Part shown: positions 1 through 12,087 of the stretch, piece by piece
How the letters are laid out: each line of letters begins with the position of its first letter
How positions within the stretch are numbered: the stretch's first letter is position 1
DNA from: Heterohyrax brucei
Lineage: Eukaryota; Chordata; Mammalia; Hyracoidea; Procaviidae
NCBI GenBank assembly: GCA_028571685.1
Contig: CM053154.1
Span: 4,315,501-4,379,500, forward strand
Length of the DNA: 64,000 bases
Direction of reading: 5' to 3'
The notes under the pieces: model-generated
Told to the model about the DNA's origin: nothing
Databases searched by the model: none
The model's input: the letters and a program-made list of their open reading frames with translations, nothing else
Program-made: the position numbers and the translations under genes

Positions 1-3000
1 CTTCTCCTCAGGGGATGAGATGTCCAGGAGACCCTTCTGTGGGTGGACATTTTAAGGTAAGGTGCTCAGAAATGAATCTCAGTGTGATCCACCTTCAGGG
101 TGGTTATCAGATGGCTCATTCTTTCCTTTCTGGTTGCCTTGACTTGTAGGTTCATAAATTTAACATGAAGCTGTGGGTGGAAGCGTGGGCATCTGTCTGC
201 AAAGAGTGGGGCCATGCCCACTTAGCCAGCTAGGAACACATTCAGCTCACAGCCCCCGATGCTTCAGAAGCGTTTTCGATTCCCTGTGATGAGTTGGAGA
301 GACCAGCACGGCTGACACAACGGTATTTTCTCAGTGCGCTATGACTGAATTAATTGTGTATACCTGGAGGAAAGCGTGATGGAAACAAGAGGGACGCTTC
401 CTTTAAAGTCATCTTATTAAGGAAAAAACAGCCTGGCCTCTCGCGAGCAGAGAACCTTCACTCTGCCTTATCAAACACGAGGTGCTTGGGAGATGCAACA
501 GGTTCCTTCCTCCAAAGCTGTGTTCTTACAAGCCTCACACCCCCTGTCGGCTTTGAAATCAGTGTTCAAAGTGGACTTTCTGAATTCATGAAAACCCACA
601 GGTCTCTAATCCATCCCTAATGGAAGTCAAACATTACACCAGCGACATAAAACACAGTGGCCTCCCCCTCTGTTCACAGTAGGTGTCTGTGGATGATAAA
701 TATTTTATTTTACTACAAAAACAAATAACTAAACATACCACCTATGTTTGTTCTGAGCTCGACAGTAGCTTTTGTGAGTTTACTCTGTTTCAAAGGCGAG
801 CGGGAAACCAAGAGTCGCATGGGTAGCTGGGTACGCATCTACAAAAGGAAACCAAAGTCGCTTTCATTCTCTACAAACTGTGGATTACAGGGACACCAGC
901 CAGTGCCCTTGCAGGGAGGGACTAGTTGGCACTCTCCTGCTATGACTGGAAGCAAAGAATGGCCGCCATGAAAACAGACAAAGAGCAAAAGCTAACTAGA
1001 ATTGATCAGCTGAATGTGACAAACATTCACCAAAACTCTACCAAAGCGTTCATTGACTCAGGGCTGTTTGGACCTCATCACGCTCTGCTCAAAACATCAA
1101 TCTCTGCACTTTGTTGGGGTCCTGGAGCACAGAAATGACTGATTCAAGTTCTAAGACTTATGGTCTTCAGATGAAAGTCATCCTATCTCATGGCCTCCAT
1201 CAGTCTGTAGAACTCCCCCAACTACATATCACATTGGTTGGAAGAAAGCATTTTTGATGTGTTATCAATTTGGTGGAAGAAAATAAAGTGGACAAAAGCA
1301 GACAGCCATCTGTTCATGCTGATGAGCTTAATAACTATAGATTAGGACTTGGGTTGCTTGGGTTAGAGGCTATGCTAGGCTTCCGGAATATCATTTCACA
1401 TTCTGCTTCATGTTGCTGTGACTCAAGGACTAAAGGAAGATTTTAATGTGACAAAGTCTCCAGTACATTTGTATAAACTAATAGTAGGAGAAGGTAGTAC
1501 CCTTGGAACTCAGGAAGCCTGGGACCAGGGTTAAGGGTGGCTGCAGGCCACTCCCGTGAAAGTAATTGATGATGATGTCATGCTGCTTAGGTTTCTTTCT
1601 AGATCATAAATTCTACCATTTATTTATTTCTGGTTTTCGAGGAACTTGCTCTTGTGCCAGTGCATCCAACAGCAGAGAAGAGGAGAATGACAAACTGGTG
1701 TCAAGATCCAAGCCTGAAATACCTGTTCTACCTTCCAGCCAAACCCATGCAGAGCAGAGTGAGATGCTGTCTAATAAGGAAGACAGCAGCAATGTGGTTG
1801 GGTAGCTTGTCCTCAGGGTCAGTTCTACAGAAGGATCCAGGAGCCCCAAAACATGAGTGCATCCTGGCTTCGCTGAGCTCTGTCTTCAGAGCCAGCACCC
1901 CAACTTCAGCAGCCAGGAGACATGTCTAGGAGAATGCTATTTTTAATTCATTGTGGCTGGTTGCTACTGATGTCAGCAACTCTTTTGTCCCCTAACCTCT
2001 TTTAGAAGACCCTCATGAGAGAGAAAAAACAATTTGGGTTCTTTTCACAGAAAGAACACGTGAATTCTTGAGTTTCCTTTTAGCCTTGGCTCCTCTGAGG
2101 CTCAGTTACAAGTTTGGTGATCAATTGTGGAACCTACGTTAACAATTGTTACCAAACACATGGTATCCTTCCCTCTTTCTTGTACGATTTTCTTATTCTA
2201 CTTCCACTTCTTCTACTTCATTCTCTAATCAAGGAGGCATCTTCCTGAGGAGCTGGGAAGAAATAAGTAATGTTGGCTATAGCTTACACTCAGGGGCTTG
2301 TGTCTATCATTCCAAGTCCTGCCTCTTTCCTTCTCCACACTGCTCTCACCACGGGATTATCAAGGTGAATGCCAGTCAACGGTTCAACCAACTGGTCTCC
2401 CAACAGGTGATCAGAGGGCGGTGAGAATTGCCTTCGGGGTATTTACTCCCACTGTGGTGGGCTGTGACCATTGAAAGAAGGTCACTGCTTCCTTCAGAGC
2501 AGAGTCTGCCCTGCCTTAGTCTCTCCCTTCCCATTTTGGTCACCTCAATCCTTCTTGTCCCTCTAGGCTTGAGGGAGGTCAAAGGCACCTGTGGCTCAGT
2601 CTAGGTCCTTACACTAGCCCTGTGATACTCACCTCCACACATACACCTGTAAATGGAGCCCTTGTAAATAAATCTCCTAGAATTACTCAAATGCGGGTGC
2701 AGCACCTCCATTGCTGGGACCCTCGCTGATGCTCAGCTAGTATTTGTAGGGGATGGGTTGTGTTCACTAAAGAACAGCTCATGCTGGAGGCATTCATAAT
2801 TGGAGATTTAAGTCCAGTCCTAAGGAAGTCAGCCATGGTCTAGAGTAACCTGGAGTGGTTTAAATAGACAGTACCATTCATCTGAATGAAACAATATTCT
2901 CATGTGCTCAATATCTGTGAAGCATGAGCAGAGGTACCCTGAGGTGGGAGACATGGCCCTTGATCTCCCTCTTACAGGCACAAGCCATTCTCTGGTGTCA

Positions 3001-3640
3001 TCAAACAACCTTAATTTTGCAGCCAGGTCTAAGCTATTCATTGAAGACATTCTGTTTCCCAAAACAGGCTTCAATGTACACAGAACTGAAACGTGTTTTC
3101 TGGAGCCAAGTTTGGCAGGAAAAGGAATTTGAGGATGTTCATGATCTAAAACAAAGTAGCTTTTGTATTTTTGGCAGTAAAAATCTCAGAGAGGTAAATC
3201 TTTGCCAAGATCATGGAGCCAGGCAAAGACCAGGATTGTGGAGACCATGGACTTGATAGCCAGAAGCCAGACTTCCCAACTACCAGAAACACTGTCATGA
3301 ATTCCTTAGGAAGTTGGGTCCCTGGACTGCTCTGACCAGGTGGCTTCTGAAGGCCCTGGGGTGAGCAGATGGTGAGGGCTGCTGTCTGGATACGTGATCC
3401 TTCACCTCAGCCAGGGTAGGACGGTCTGGGCCACGAGGTCTTCCCCTTGTCCCTGTCCCCCGCAGTGGCAGTTCTCGCATCCCTCTGCGCCTTTGCTCAT
3501 GGCTGGTCTTTCTGCTGAGTGGCAAAAGAGAGGACTCAGCACAGGAGTCACTTTCTCTGTCAGTGCTCTTTGCTATGTGTTGTCACTGTCCCTGGGATAA
3601 AACTTTAAAAAAGTGACACACACGTGCACACACAAAGATG
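1..3640. other. Single-copy intergenic or intronic DNA, no gene seen
   Basis: No frame in this stretch encodes a domain I recognise, and the open frames are short and overlap on both strands as expected by chance. I see no clear young transposable element, only mixed-composition sequence with AT-rich patches around 660-740 and 1210-1290. Very old, decayed repeats could be present and missed by eye. Confidence 0.5.
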
Positions 3641-3662
3641 TCTTTATAGTTGCCTGTCTCGC

Positions 3663-3770
3663 TATCGATCCATCGATCCATCGATCCATCGATCCATCGA
3701 TCCACCGATCCATCCACCCACCCATCCACCCATCCACCCACCCATCCATCCATCCATCTATTTATCTATA
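3663..3770. repeat. Tetranucleotide microsatellite, ATCG/CATC then CATC/CACC units
   Basis: The array starts with about five units of an 8-bp pattern alternating CATC and GATC (so it carries ATCGAT palindromes and CpGs), then changes to pure CATC/CACC units, and ends in CTAT-type units. The drift from one unit to the next along the array is visible directly. Frames across it give low-complexity Ser/Ile/His/Pro strings with no biological meaning. Confidence 0.9.
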
Positions 3771-3782
3771 GATGTATCTGTT

Positions 3783-4210
3783 ATCAATTTCTGGTGGCTG
3801 CCATTAAAAATTACCACAGACTGGACAAGTAAAACAAGAGGAGATGGCTGTCTCACGTTTCTGAGTCTGGGGGTCTGAGCCAGGTGTCCACCGTGTTGCT
3901 TTGTTCAGGACCTCCGCAAGGGGAACTCTCCCAGGCTCCTGTGACTGTGTCAGTCACTGGCGTTTCTGTGTTTGTTGATGCCTTCACACGTCTCTTGTCC
4001 TCCTCGGTGTGATGCTTTCCATATTTGTGCTGCTCTTCTGCAAGACACCAGTCTTATCCAGTTAGTATCTACCTTGTTCTGGAATGATGTTACTGACTGG
4101 TAACACCTGAAAAGAAAAATCCTATTTCCCAACCAAGTCACTAACTCGGAGATACAGGGGGCTGCACTTCAACCCATCTCTTGGGGATGGGCATTACTCC
4201 CTCCATACTA
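3783..4210 (-). mobile_element. Old MaLR (MLT1-like) LTR, reverse orientation
   Basis: The left end resembles the reverse complement of a MaLR LTR 3' end (ggtggctgccattaaaaattaccac...), followed by a ctgagtctgggggtctga block typical of MLT1-type LTRs, and near 4150-4200 a degraded form of the 5' end seen in reverse. It is more diverged than the other LTRs in this window, so probably older. The family name is by recognition only. Confidence 0.5.
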
Positions 4211-4479
4211 CTCCTAGTCTAGCTCTCTGCGCAGTTCAGAGCAAACCATCGCCTCAGCCAGGAGACGAATGTGGAGAAAAGCAGTCCATGGACTATCACC
4301 AAGCCTTGGGCCAGAGCCCTCGACAAAGCATCTGATGACCCTCCTGGAGCCTGGGCATGCCAGCCTCCAGCTGGCTTTGAATTTGTCTAATTTGTAATTA
4401 CTCGGGACCTCTGGGCTTCCTGGCCTGGCTGCCAGACTGGAGGTTTTTCTGTGTTGAGTTAAGGCCTTAAACATTCCTT

Positions 4480-5580
4480 TAATGCAGTTTGGGGAACTTT
4501 TTTATGTATTCCGAGGTTTATATTAGCATTCTTACTATACTAACATTTACATGTGCCCCTTTTTTAATAAAAAATAATATTGTCATGTAAATTTTTGCAA
4601 GCTCTAGGTTTATTTTATAACTCATAAACCCAGACAACATACTAAAATCTTGGGCAAATTTAATATCAGCAGCAGATTATCCTAAAAAAAATAAATAAAG
4701 CCACCTAATTCCTGGGTGTTACAGGGACAGAGGCATATCAAGTACATTAAAAGGTTTAATAGCTGTTAGTGAATTTTACTGCAGCTGCCAATAACCCTAT
4801 AATATACAGGGCCAGTTAATAGGTCAACGGAACATATTTATATCTTGCCATAAACTGTTTACCCAAGAACAAACTAATTTCTAATGATAATGAAACACAA
4901 AGTCAATAAATATTAATTTTAGCATTTCTAATTTAAATACAATTTTTTTACATCTGCCATAAATGTTGGTTGGCAGCATTAAACCATACATTAGTGGTTT
5001 TGTGTACCAAGGGCAAATGTGTTAAAACTGACTGTGATATCTTAGCCTATAAAGCAATGTTTCTGAGCAACATAACCTTGAATAGGTGTGATTATTTGGG
5101 GATTAAAACTCTAAAATACATATTTAGAATGCCATTTGCAATATTTATTCAACCACTCTAAATTATTTAATGTGTCTTTTAAAACTACACATATTTTTAA
5201 AATGCATCTTAAAAGTTTTTGTGATTGTGACAAATTCTTATAGTTCAAACATTTTGAATTCACAAATTATTCCTTGAGTTGGTCTTAAAGTCATTCAGTT
5301 AGGTAAAGTTCAATGAATTAAGTTTTACAACTGTTGAATTCAACTGCATAAACCCAGTAGATATGTATCTCATTTTATACTATGCACATGTTTCTAGTAA
5401 AAAAAAATGCTATAAATTGATTGTTTTTGATAAATTTGAGAATGAGATGAGTTCCTTTTTGATACAGTAACATTTGGAAAATACATGTTTACAACATTTT
5501 TGCCCTGTGGGTGATTTCCTAAAAGACAATGTATATACATATGTCAAAAAGCAAACAAACAAAAAAAAGATGGAAATCTT
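4480..5580. promoter_or_regulatory. Repeat-free AT-rich block, candidate conserved non-coding element
   Basis: About 1.1 kb of AT-rich DNA contains no transposon signature I can recognise, although such elements fill much of the window. It is dense in short homeodomain- and SOX-like motifs (TAAT, ATTA, AACAAT, AATAAATATTAATTT near 4905) and lacks long open frames. This texture is common in developmental enhancers. Conservation cannot be tested here, so the regulatory call is inference; an old decayed AT-rich repeat is the main alternative. Confidence 0.35.
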
Positions 5581-5699
5581 AATTATATCCCTTTCTTAAT
5601 GTTAGAAAAATGTCATGGAAGATTATTCCATGATGAACCAACATCTATGGAGCCATCTGGGCAGGGCTTTTTGCTGGGCACAGCAACCGCACGTCCTTG

Positions 5700-5836
5700 C
5701 ATCCACCCCATCCATCCACGCATCCATTCATCCAGCCACTCACTCATTCCTCCCTCCCTCCCTCCTTCCCTCCCTCTTTCCCTCTCTCCCTCCCTCCCTC
5801 CCTCTTTCCATCTCTCCCTCCCTCCCTCTATCCATG
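5700..5836. repeat. Compound microsatellite, CATC then CCTC/CTTT
   Basis: CATCCATC-type units at 5700-5740 grade into a polypyrimidine CCTC/CCTT array up to about 5836, close upstream of an L1 insertion. Open frames crossing it are Pro/Ser/Leu low complexity only. Confidence 0.85.
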
Positions 5837-5936
5837 CATTTGTTCATATCACTGTTGCTTCCTGAGTTGCTGCCATGCTCGTGGCCTCCGGGCTGAATTT
5901 TGACTCTTCATTTTATTCTCCCAACATCACTTGCTT

Positions 5937-5949
5937 AAAAAAGAGTTCT
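5937..5949 (+). repeat. 5' target-site duplication of the 5950-7317 L1
   Basis: The 13-mer AAAAAAGAGTTCT lies immediately before the L1 body and recurs at 7318-7330 directly after its A-rich tail. It is preceded by CTT, giving the TT/AAAA context preferred by the L1 endonuclease. Confidence 0.85.
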
Positions 5950-7317
5950 TTGCAAAATGGTCCAGCCTCTTTGGAAAGCAATCTGTTGCTTCCTTAAGAA
6001 AATGGATATAAATTATCATTTGACCCAGCAATTCCACTGCTTGGAATATATCCTACAGAATCAAGGCCATCGACACCAATGGACACATGCACAAAAAAGT
6101 TTATCACAGCACAATCCACAATAGTAAAAAGATGTACTCAGTCCAGATGCCCAACAACAGAGGAATGGATAGGTAAACTGTGGTACATATACTCAATGGA
6201 GCACTACGCAATGATAAAGAACAATGATGATTCCAGGAAACATCTCATAACCTGGTTTCAACTGGAAGACATTATGTTGAATGAAAGTAGTCAGCGACAA
6301 AAGGACAAATGTTGTGTGAGACCCCTATGATAAGATCTCAAAAACAGACATGCATAGAAGAAGACTTTTCGATGGCTGCAAGGGAGGGGAGAGAGGAAGG
6401 GCGAGGGGGGAGGGTTTAGATTAGACAGTTGATAGAAATTTGTTTGGGTGAAATCGGCGACAGCACACATTAGAAACAAGAACAATATTAAGTGTACTTC
6501 AACATAACTTGAGTACTCCTTCTATCTTAACCCAATATTGCAAGGACAGAGTACTGGGGCGGTGGGCCTGGGACCATGCTCTTAGGTGAAATCAAGGCCA
6601 ATTGCTACAACTAGCATTTTGCTAAGAGGGCTCTCTGCATCCCACGTTGGTGAGTGGAGTCTGGGGTCTTAAAAGCTGCCAAGCTGCCATCTGAGGGCAC
6701 AGCAAATGGTCCCAACTCAGCAGGAATGGAGGATTACTGAGGACCAAAATGACATGGGGGAAAGACAACCCAGAAGACAGAGAGACCCACATGAGAGGGT
6801 GTCCACATCAACTCGGGACTGGAAGAACCAGATGGTGCCCGGCCACCATCCATGATAGCTGTGATGGAGCTCACAAAGCTGAGTCTCACGGGCAACACAA
6901 GAATAAAAAGGGGTTCACACCGAGATCTCCACTAAAAGACCACAGCTGATGGTCCAGCGGCTTCAAGGTTCCCCTGGGAGCATGGCCCCTGGCCCTGATG
7001 CTGCCCTTGCCCATAAATCATAATGAAGGTCCATTCTTTGGGCAGGAATGGATTGGACTTGGTGATGTAGAGTGAGCACATATTGGGTGTGCTTTATGGT
7101 TCTATACATCTATAGGATATCCTGCTGACCTCTGGCTGGAGGAAGAGAAGTGGGTGGAGAGGAGGGGACAGGAGGCTGTTGGGAGGATGAGACATGTATG
7201 GAGCAGAGAGGAATACTGTGCTGTCACCGGGCAGGGAAAACAGTGGAAGCTGCATATAGGTGGGCATGAAAATTTATATGAGAATGTACATTTTCATTCA
7301 GTCATAATAAAAAAGAA
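5950..7317 (+). mobile_element. 5'-truncated L1: ORF2 3' end plus long 3' UTR
   Basis: The first ~350 bp match the end of L1 ORF2 (residues resembling WYIYSMEHYAMIKN near 6185, a hallmark of the ORF2 C-terminus), and the same segment recurs at 19430-19780 in L1-B. Roughly 1 kb of 3' UTR follows, homologous in reverse to 12090-13170. AATAAA lies at 7306-7311, followed by an A-rich tail. Flanking 13-bp duplications show a complete canonical insertion. The ORF2 part is broken by stops. The long non-coding 3' UTR differs from the primate L1 layout, fitting a lineage-specific L1. Confidence 0.85.
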
Positions 7318-7409
7318 AAAAAAGAGTTCTAATTTTTAATTTGTAAAGACATGTCACACTAGTCTTGAAGATCTAAAAGAAGTGTCAGTCAAAATGCATT
7401 TTCATGAGG

Positions 7410-7622
7410 TAGACCGGGTTTCTCAGCCACAGTTCTACTGTTATTTGGGGTCAGCACCTTCTCTTCGGTGGGGACTGCCCTGGGTGTTGTGGAATATTGA
7501 GTAGCATCCCTGGCTTCCTCCCACTAGATGACAAAGACATCCTCCCATTTGTTGTAATTTGCTGTGTCCTCTTGGGGTGAATGTAGGTTCAAAACTGTCC
7601 CAGCTGAGAACAACTGAGCTGT
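7410..7622 (+). mobile_element. MER5A-like hAT (Charlie) DNA transposon fossil
   Basis: The segment opens with gggtttctcagccacag and closes with cagctgagaacaactgag, a degenerate inverted pair. Internally it has gtagcatccctggcttcc and cccactagatgac, strings characteristic of the non-autonomous hAT element MER5. This family is shared by placental mammals and does not inform on species. Confidence 0.7.
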
Positions 7623-7629
7623 ACCCACA

Positions 7630-9710
7630 TTGACGGCTTATACGCTGTTTTTATGTCTATAAAGATTCAAAGTTACATGCAATCATTGTGTGAAGAGGAA
7701 TAGTGGAGCGCAAGGGGCTTCAGAAATCACCTGGTAGGAAGGGACTTACCCAAGGCCACAGGCGCTGGTGGCAGGCCAACACCAGAACATGGCTTTGATC
7801 CTCTCCTTGTGCCGAGCACTGAGATTCTGCCTGCTGTTTGCCATCAGAGAAGGGCACGGGAGACAGAGCCCAGGGAGGCAGGCTCTGACTGCTGGGCACC
7901 CAGTGGCCCCTGTGACTGACCCTGACTCACGCCTTACCTGCTTCCTGGAGCTCCCCTGTGGTGCAGTTTATCGATGTGTTGCTCTTTCCAGCTTCCTCTG
8001 ACTGTGAGGAAGTCCATGTGGATACAGCCCTGGTAAAAGCAAAGAGGATCACTTCATGATCAATGGCTAGGTGAAGGGTACTGCAGGGATGGGAGGAATG
8101 TCTCGTATCAGAGCATCCAGAGTTGCTCCTCATGGTCCAGCCCCCTCCCGTGCTGCTCTGTGTGCCCGGAGACTGACGTCTGGGCGAAACCCTCTAGGCC
8201 CCCTTGTCCTGTTTACTCCCTAGCTTCCATTTGTGTGACCAGCAGAAGGCACCCGCAGGTACTCTGAAGCCTGGACAAGAGAGCAGTTAAGGTACTGCTT
8301 CTCCAAGCTTTCCCCCAGGGAGCCTGTGGTCCAGGCCGTGACTGCACCCTCCCTCGTATTTCAGGGGCTCCTCTCCCGAGGCCAAAGCACTCACAGTTCT
8401 GACACCGCTGCCCTTCCCTCCTCTTGATCCTGAGAACGAGGGTGGGAACAGCTTCCACTGCCACTGGTTTGCCCACTGACCCGACTCTCTCAGCTCTGCC
8501 CCCGCATCAGAAAATGTCACCTTCGCAGGGGCTGCTGGCAAGCACCATCTGTGTGTCCTGTGACTGGTGGAGACCCTCGTCTGACTTCTGTCCAGCCATC
8601 ACCATCCTGCTTTGTAAAAGTCACTGCCTTCTGCTGTGTTCTCATTAGTGCTAAAACTGAGGCCATTTCCTCAATTAATGCATCCTATTAAATATTAGGC
8701 TTTAATAATCTAGTAGTGTATTAATATATTTTAATATTTAATGCTAACACTTTATGTGGAGTTCTCATTCATATTACTCTAGTAAATTTTGCTAATAAAA
8801 TTAATTTACCTTTGGAATAGTAAAGATTATGGTATGGTAAAAATAATTAGGTTTCGTTGGGGTGAGTGATGGGTTAGAAAGGCTTATTTCCCTGAAAAGT
8901 GTTCCCTGTCTTCTCTTTTCCTGTGCCTCCTGAGGCATCTCAAGGGAGCAAAGAGTGACCCTGACATGGAGGTGGCTGGGCACCTAGCAAACGTAGCTTT
9001 TACTGTTTGTAGAATTTTGGAACTAGAAAAGTCTTCCAGGAATAGCTAATGACTCCTTCATTTGCAGATAAGAAGAGCATCCATGCCTTCGTGAGCAAGA
9101 GCTACCTTTGCTAAGAAAACTCCATTTCCTCCCAACGTCTTCCCTCCATGCATAAATTGTCTGGCTCTATATAATCTCATCTCAAATCAGTAACTCAGTC
9201 ACATAGCAAATTGGAATATGCATGCCGCCTCGCCATGGATGGGGCACTGCCTTCTCCGCACCGTGTTTGAAGTGCCTGCCTTTCATCCTCGTCCTCCTTC
9301 TTCTGGAGAAGCTGCAGCATGGTGGCGATTGAGGCTGAGCCTCGGACACCAGTGGAAGGCCAGCCAGAAGGTCACTGAACCTGCTGTCACGAGGGTCTTC
9401 TCTCCCTTAGAAGCCCAGGACCCTCGGCTGTCGTGGCACTCTGCTCAGAGACCCTTCCACAGTCTGAGTTCCATCCATGCCCGTCTGGGCAATCCTGCCT
9501 GGGCCAGAATCTTCCTCTCCTCCTTCCCTTCAGCACTTCTTTCCCTGGGTTCCATCTTCTCTAGTCACTGGTAGAGCTGGACAGGATTCTTAGAATCAAG
9601 GAATACTTCAAGCTGGTTCCAAAAAACTTACGTTTAGTAAGGTGTCGGGATAGCTGGTCAGTCTTGTTGTGGCACTTCAGAGGAGCCGGCATCAGCTGTC
9701 ATCCACCTGA
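7630..9710. other. Mostly unique sequence; short MIR-like trace near 7690-7790
   Basis: Around 7745 the string cttacccaaggccacagg resembles the core-proximal part of a MIR SINE, but the match is short. Open frames at 8213-8541 and 9218-9574 overlap others on the opposite strand and show no recognisable domain. The interval 8640-8830 is AT-rich and repeat-free. Confidence 0.4.
8640..8830. promoter_or_regulatory. Short AT-rich repeat-free block, candidate regulatory element
   Basis: The run carries several TTAATA, ATTAAT and TAATAATCT motifs between GC-balanced flanks. This looks like a homeodomain-rich element, but it is small and the call is weak. Confidence 0.25.
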
Positions 9711-9719
9711 CAACAACAG

Positions 9720-10330
9720 GTATTTTAGTTTGGGGGTAAACTTGCCAGTATTTAAATACAATCATTTTGAAAGTTAATTGGATAGGTAATAATGAGATAG
9801 TCTTGTTTTATCTTTTTATTACATGACTACTTTGAGATCGAACCTTCAATATCACTATTCATTTTTATTTACTTTTCTGTAAATATTCTGGCTGTGTTTT
9901 AAGTCCTGATACATTTTCACTTTATTCAGTGTGCATACATTTGGGTATTGAGGATGTCAATGTCTGTGTGTGACACTGGTTTGAAATACAGTTTTCCCAG
10001 TTTGATGCATGCTTTTTAATTTTTTATATTAGAAGTTTTCACATCAGGAACTTTTTGACATTGAAAATTTTAAAAGTATAAAACATTATTTTATTGATGC
10101 TCTTACTCTGGCGCCATTTCCATGCCTTTTTTTCCCCCTTTCCTTTCTTTTTTTTTTAGTTAGAAAGTCCTCCAACAACCAAAGGTGAAATCACACTTTT
10201 TATTGTTGGATTTTTTTGTTTATATTTAGTAACTCACTAACATTTGTTTCAGTACAGGAAACGAGAGGTGTATTTACATTTATTTTATTTTCTATTTAGG
10301 TGGCCAATCATCTTGACCAAACTGAAACAC
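9720..10330. other. AT-rich sequence, possible decayed L1 3' end
   Basis: T-rich strings such as cttttttaattttttatattagaagttttc around 10010-10045 recall a reversed, ancient L1 3' end, but I cannot fix a boundary. No gene is visible. Confidence 0.3.
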
Positions 10331-10335
10331 TGCAC

Positions 10336-10530
10336 CTGCTGCTGTCCAGGGAGTTCAGACTAAGAGTTAGCCTGTAGGACGCGATAGAATTTCCCTACAG
10401 CGTGGCCATAGCCCTGCTCTGGGTGGCGGTCCACATCTTTCTTCCTGGGAGCAGCTGCTGGTGTCCGACTGCCAACCTTTCGGTTGCTGCCGAGCGCATA
10501 CCTGCTGTGCCACTGGAGCGTCTCAATCCT
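10336..10530 (-). mobile_element. AfroSINE-like SINE, reverse orientation
   Basis: Read in reverse, the element has a tRNA-like head (B-box region near 10475-10495, with ccgactgccaacctttcggttgctgccgag on the top strand) and the usual tail near 10336-10385. It resembles the longer variant with an extra middle block (cttcctgggagcagctg). It is fairly diverged. Confidence 0.75.
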
Positions 10531-10764
10531 CCTGGCACCGTTTATTGAGTAGCTAATGCCCTCCTCCTGGTTAGTGTTTACGTAACCTAAGTGCTGCCGC
10601 AGAGTAGACTGTGTCTCCTGCAGGCAGGGCCACCTGTTAGTTGACACTGCTTTCACAATGGCAAATCCAGGGCACAGATGAACCCGGTGGAGGCGTGGTC
10701 TCGCTCACGACCCTCACTTCAGTGGACTCTGTCTTTTCTAAAAACTCTCATTTTCTGAAACATT

Positions 10765-12080
10765 TTTATCATGAATTATGACGTACATGTTAAGTGCATA
10801 AAACACACACGTAGAACTCAACAAATGATTTCAAAATGAACATTCATGTAACCACCATTCAGGCCCAGAAGCGGAGCATCAAGACCCCCAGAGGCCCGCC
10901 TTATGCCTCCTCCCAGTCTGCACTCTGCTCCCCACAAAGGACTGGATGCATTCAGTGATCTCAGCCTTGCTTTGCCTTCTTTATTTTAAAATATCTAGGT
11001 GCACTTCCTGAAACCCTGCAGTGTCACTTTGCCAACATTTAAGCTTTACATAAATGGACTTACATTATGATCTACTCTTTTGTATCTGGCTGCTTTTCTC
11101 AGTGTTTTGTTTCATACTGCTGCTGTTGTTGCTAGGCACTGTGGATTCCATGCTGACACATAGCGACCCCATGTGACCAAGTAGGACTGTCTCCCAATGT
11201 CTTCTGGGCTGTGGACTCTGTGAAGCAGGTTGCCAGACATTTCTCCGGAGCAGCCGCTGCGTCAGTTTGAATCACCCATCTCTGGTTGAGTAACATCGTG
11301 CTTTCCCTCTTGCCAGTTATCAAACTGTTTTCCAGTCTATCAAACAACTTTTCACACCCGGCAGCAAGATGTGAGAGCTTCCATGACATCTCATCCTCAC
11401 CGTCACTTGGTATGGATTTTCTTTTCCATTTTAGCCGCTCGGGTTCATTTGACATAGTATTCCACAGTGATTGTCATTTGCATTTCCCTGATGACTAATT
11501 ATGTGAGCACCTTTTAACATGTTCATTGGCTTTTCCATGTCCCACCTTTTTGAAGTGTCCATTTTCAGCCAAGTTTTCTCACCCTTTCATACGGTCCTAT
11601 GGGGATTCTTTCTCCACTGCAGGTGGAGCCATGTGTTGAGGACATGAATTCCAGATGTCTTCTCCTATTGTTTGCCTTGTCTTACCTTTTAACAATGTCA
11701 ATTGAAGAAAAGATATTTTTATTTTCAAGGTACTTGAGTGTATCTATCAATCCTTTATGGGTGCTTCTGCATCCTTAAGAAGTCATTTTCTACTCTGAAG
11801 CTCAGGTGTTTCTTCTCCAACATCTTCTAATCACTACTGTGTTACTTTTCAGATTTAAGTCCACAATTCCTTGGGATAAAACTGTTTTGCAAATACTTAC
11901 GTTTATGAAAAACCAGTTACCGTAGTACTTGTATGTTGGTTTTCAGGTTCTTAATTCAGTTCCATTGTTCTTTTTGAGTTGCTAATATCCACTGTTTTAA
12001 TTAATACAGCATTAGAGTAAGCTTTAATTTCCGGTAAAGCAGTCCTTCCCACTTATTCTTCTTCAAGTTTAACAGGACTA
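10765..12080 (-). mobile_element. Old L1 (L1M-type) 3' portion, left half, reverse orientation
   Basis: The segment has the usual order of a reversed mammalian L1 3' end: aacattcatgtaaccaccattcaggcc near 10840, then cataaatggacttacatt near 11050, catttgcatttccctgatgac near 11477 and cctattgtttgccttgtc near 11664. All frames are broken. It is interrupted by a SINE at 11118-11305, and L1-A starts at its right edge. A plausible continuation lies beyond the inserted block at about 22020-22349. Confidence 0.6.
11118..11305 (-). mobile_element. AfroSINE-like SINE inserted in the old L1
   Basis: The tail side (gacacatagcgaccccatg near 11155) and the reversed middle (agcaggttgccagacatttctcc near 11224) match other AfroSINE-like copies here. 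L1-like sequence lies on both sides, so the SINE is younger than its host. Confidence 0.7.
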
Positions 12081-12087
12081 TTCTTGA

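Noticed and set aside
3663..3770. CRISPR-like array
   Set aside because: The units are 4-8 bp without spacers, and the DNA is mammalian.
3624..5903. Ser/Pro/His-rich open frames over microsatellites
   Set aside because: They are translations of tetranucleotide and polypyrimidine arrays.
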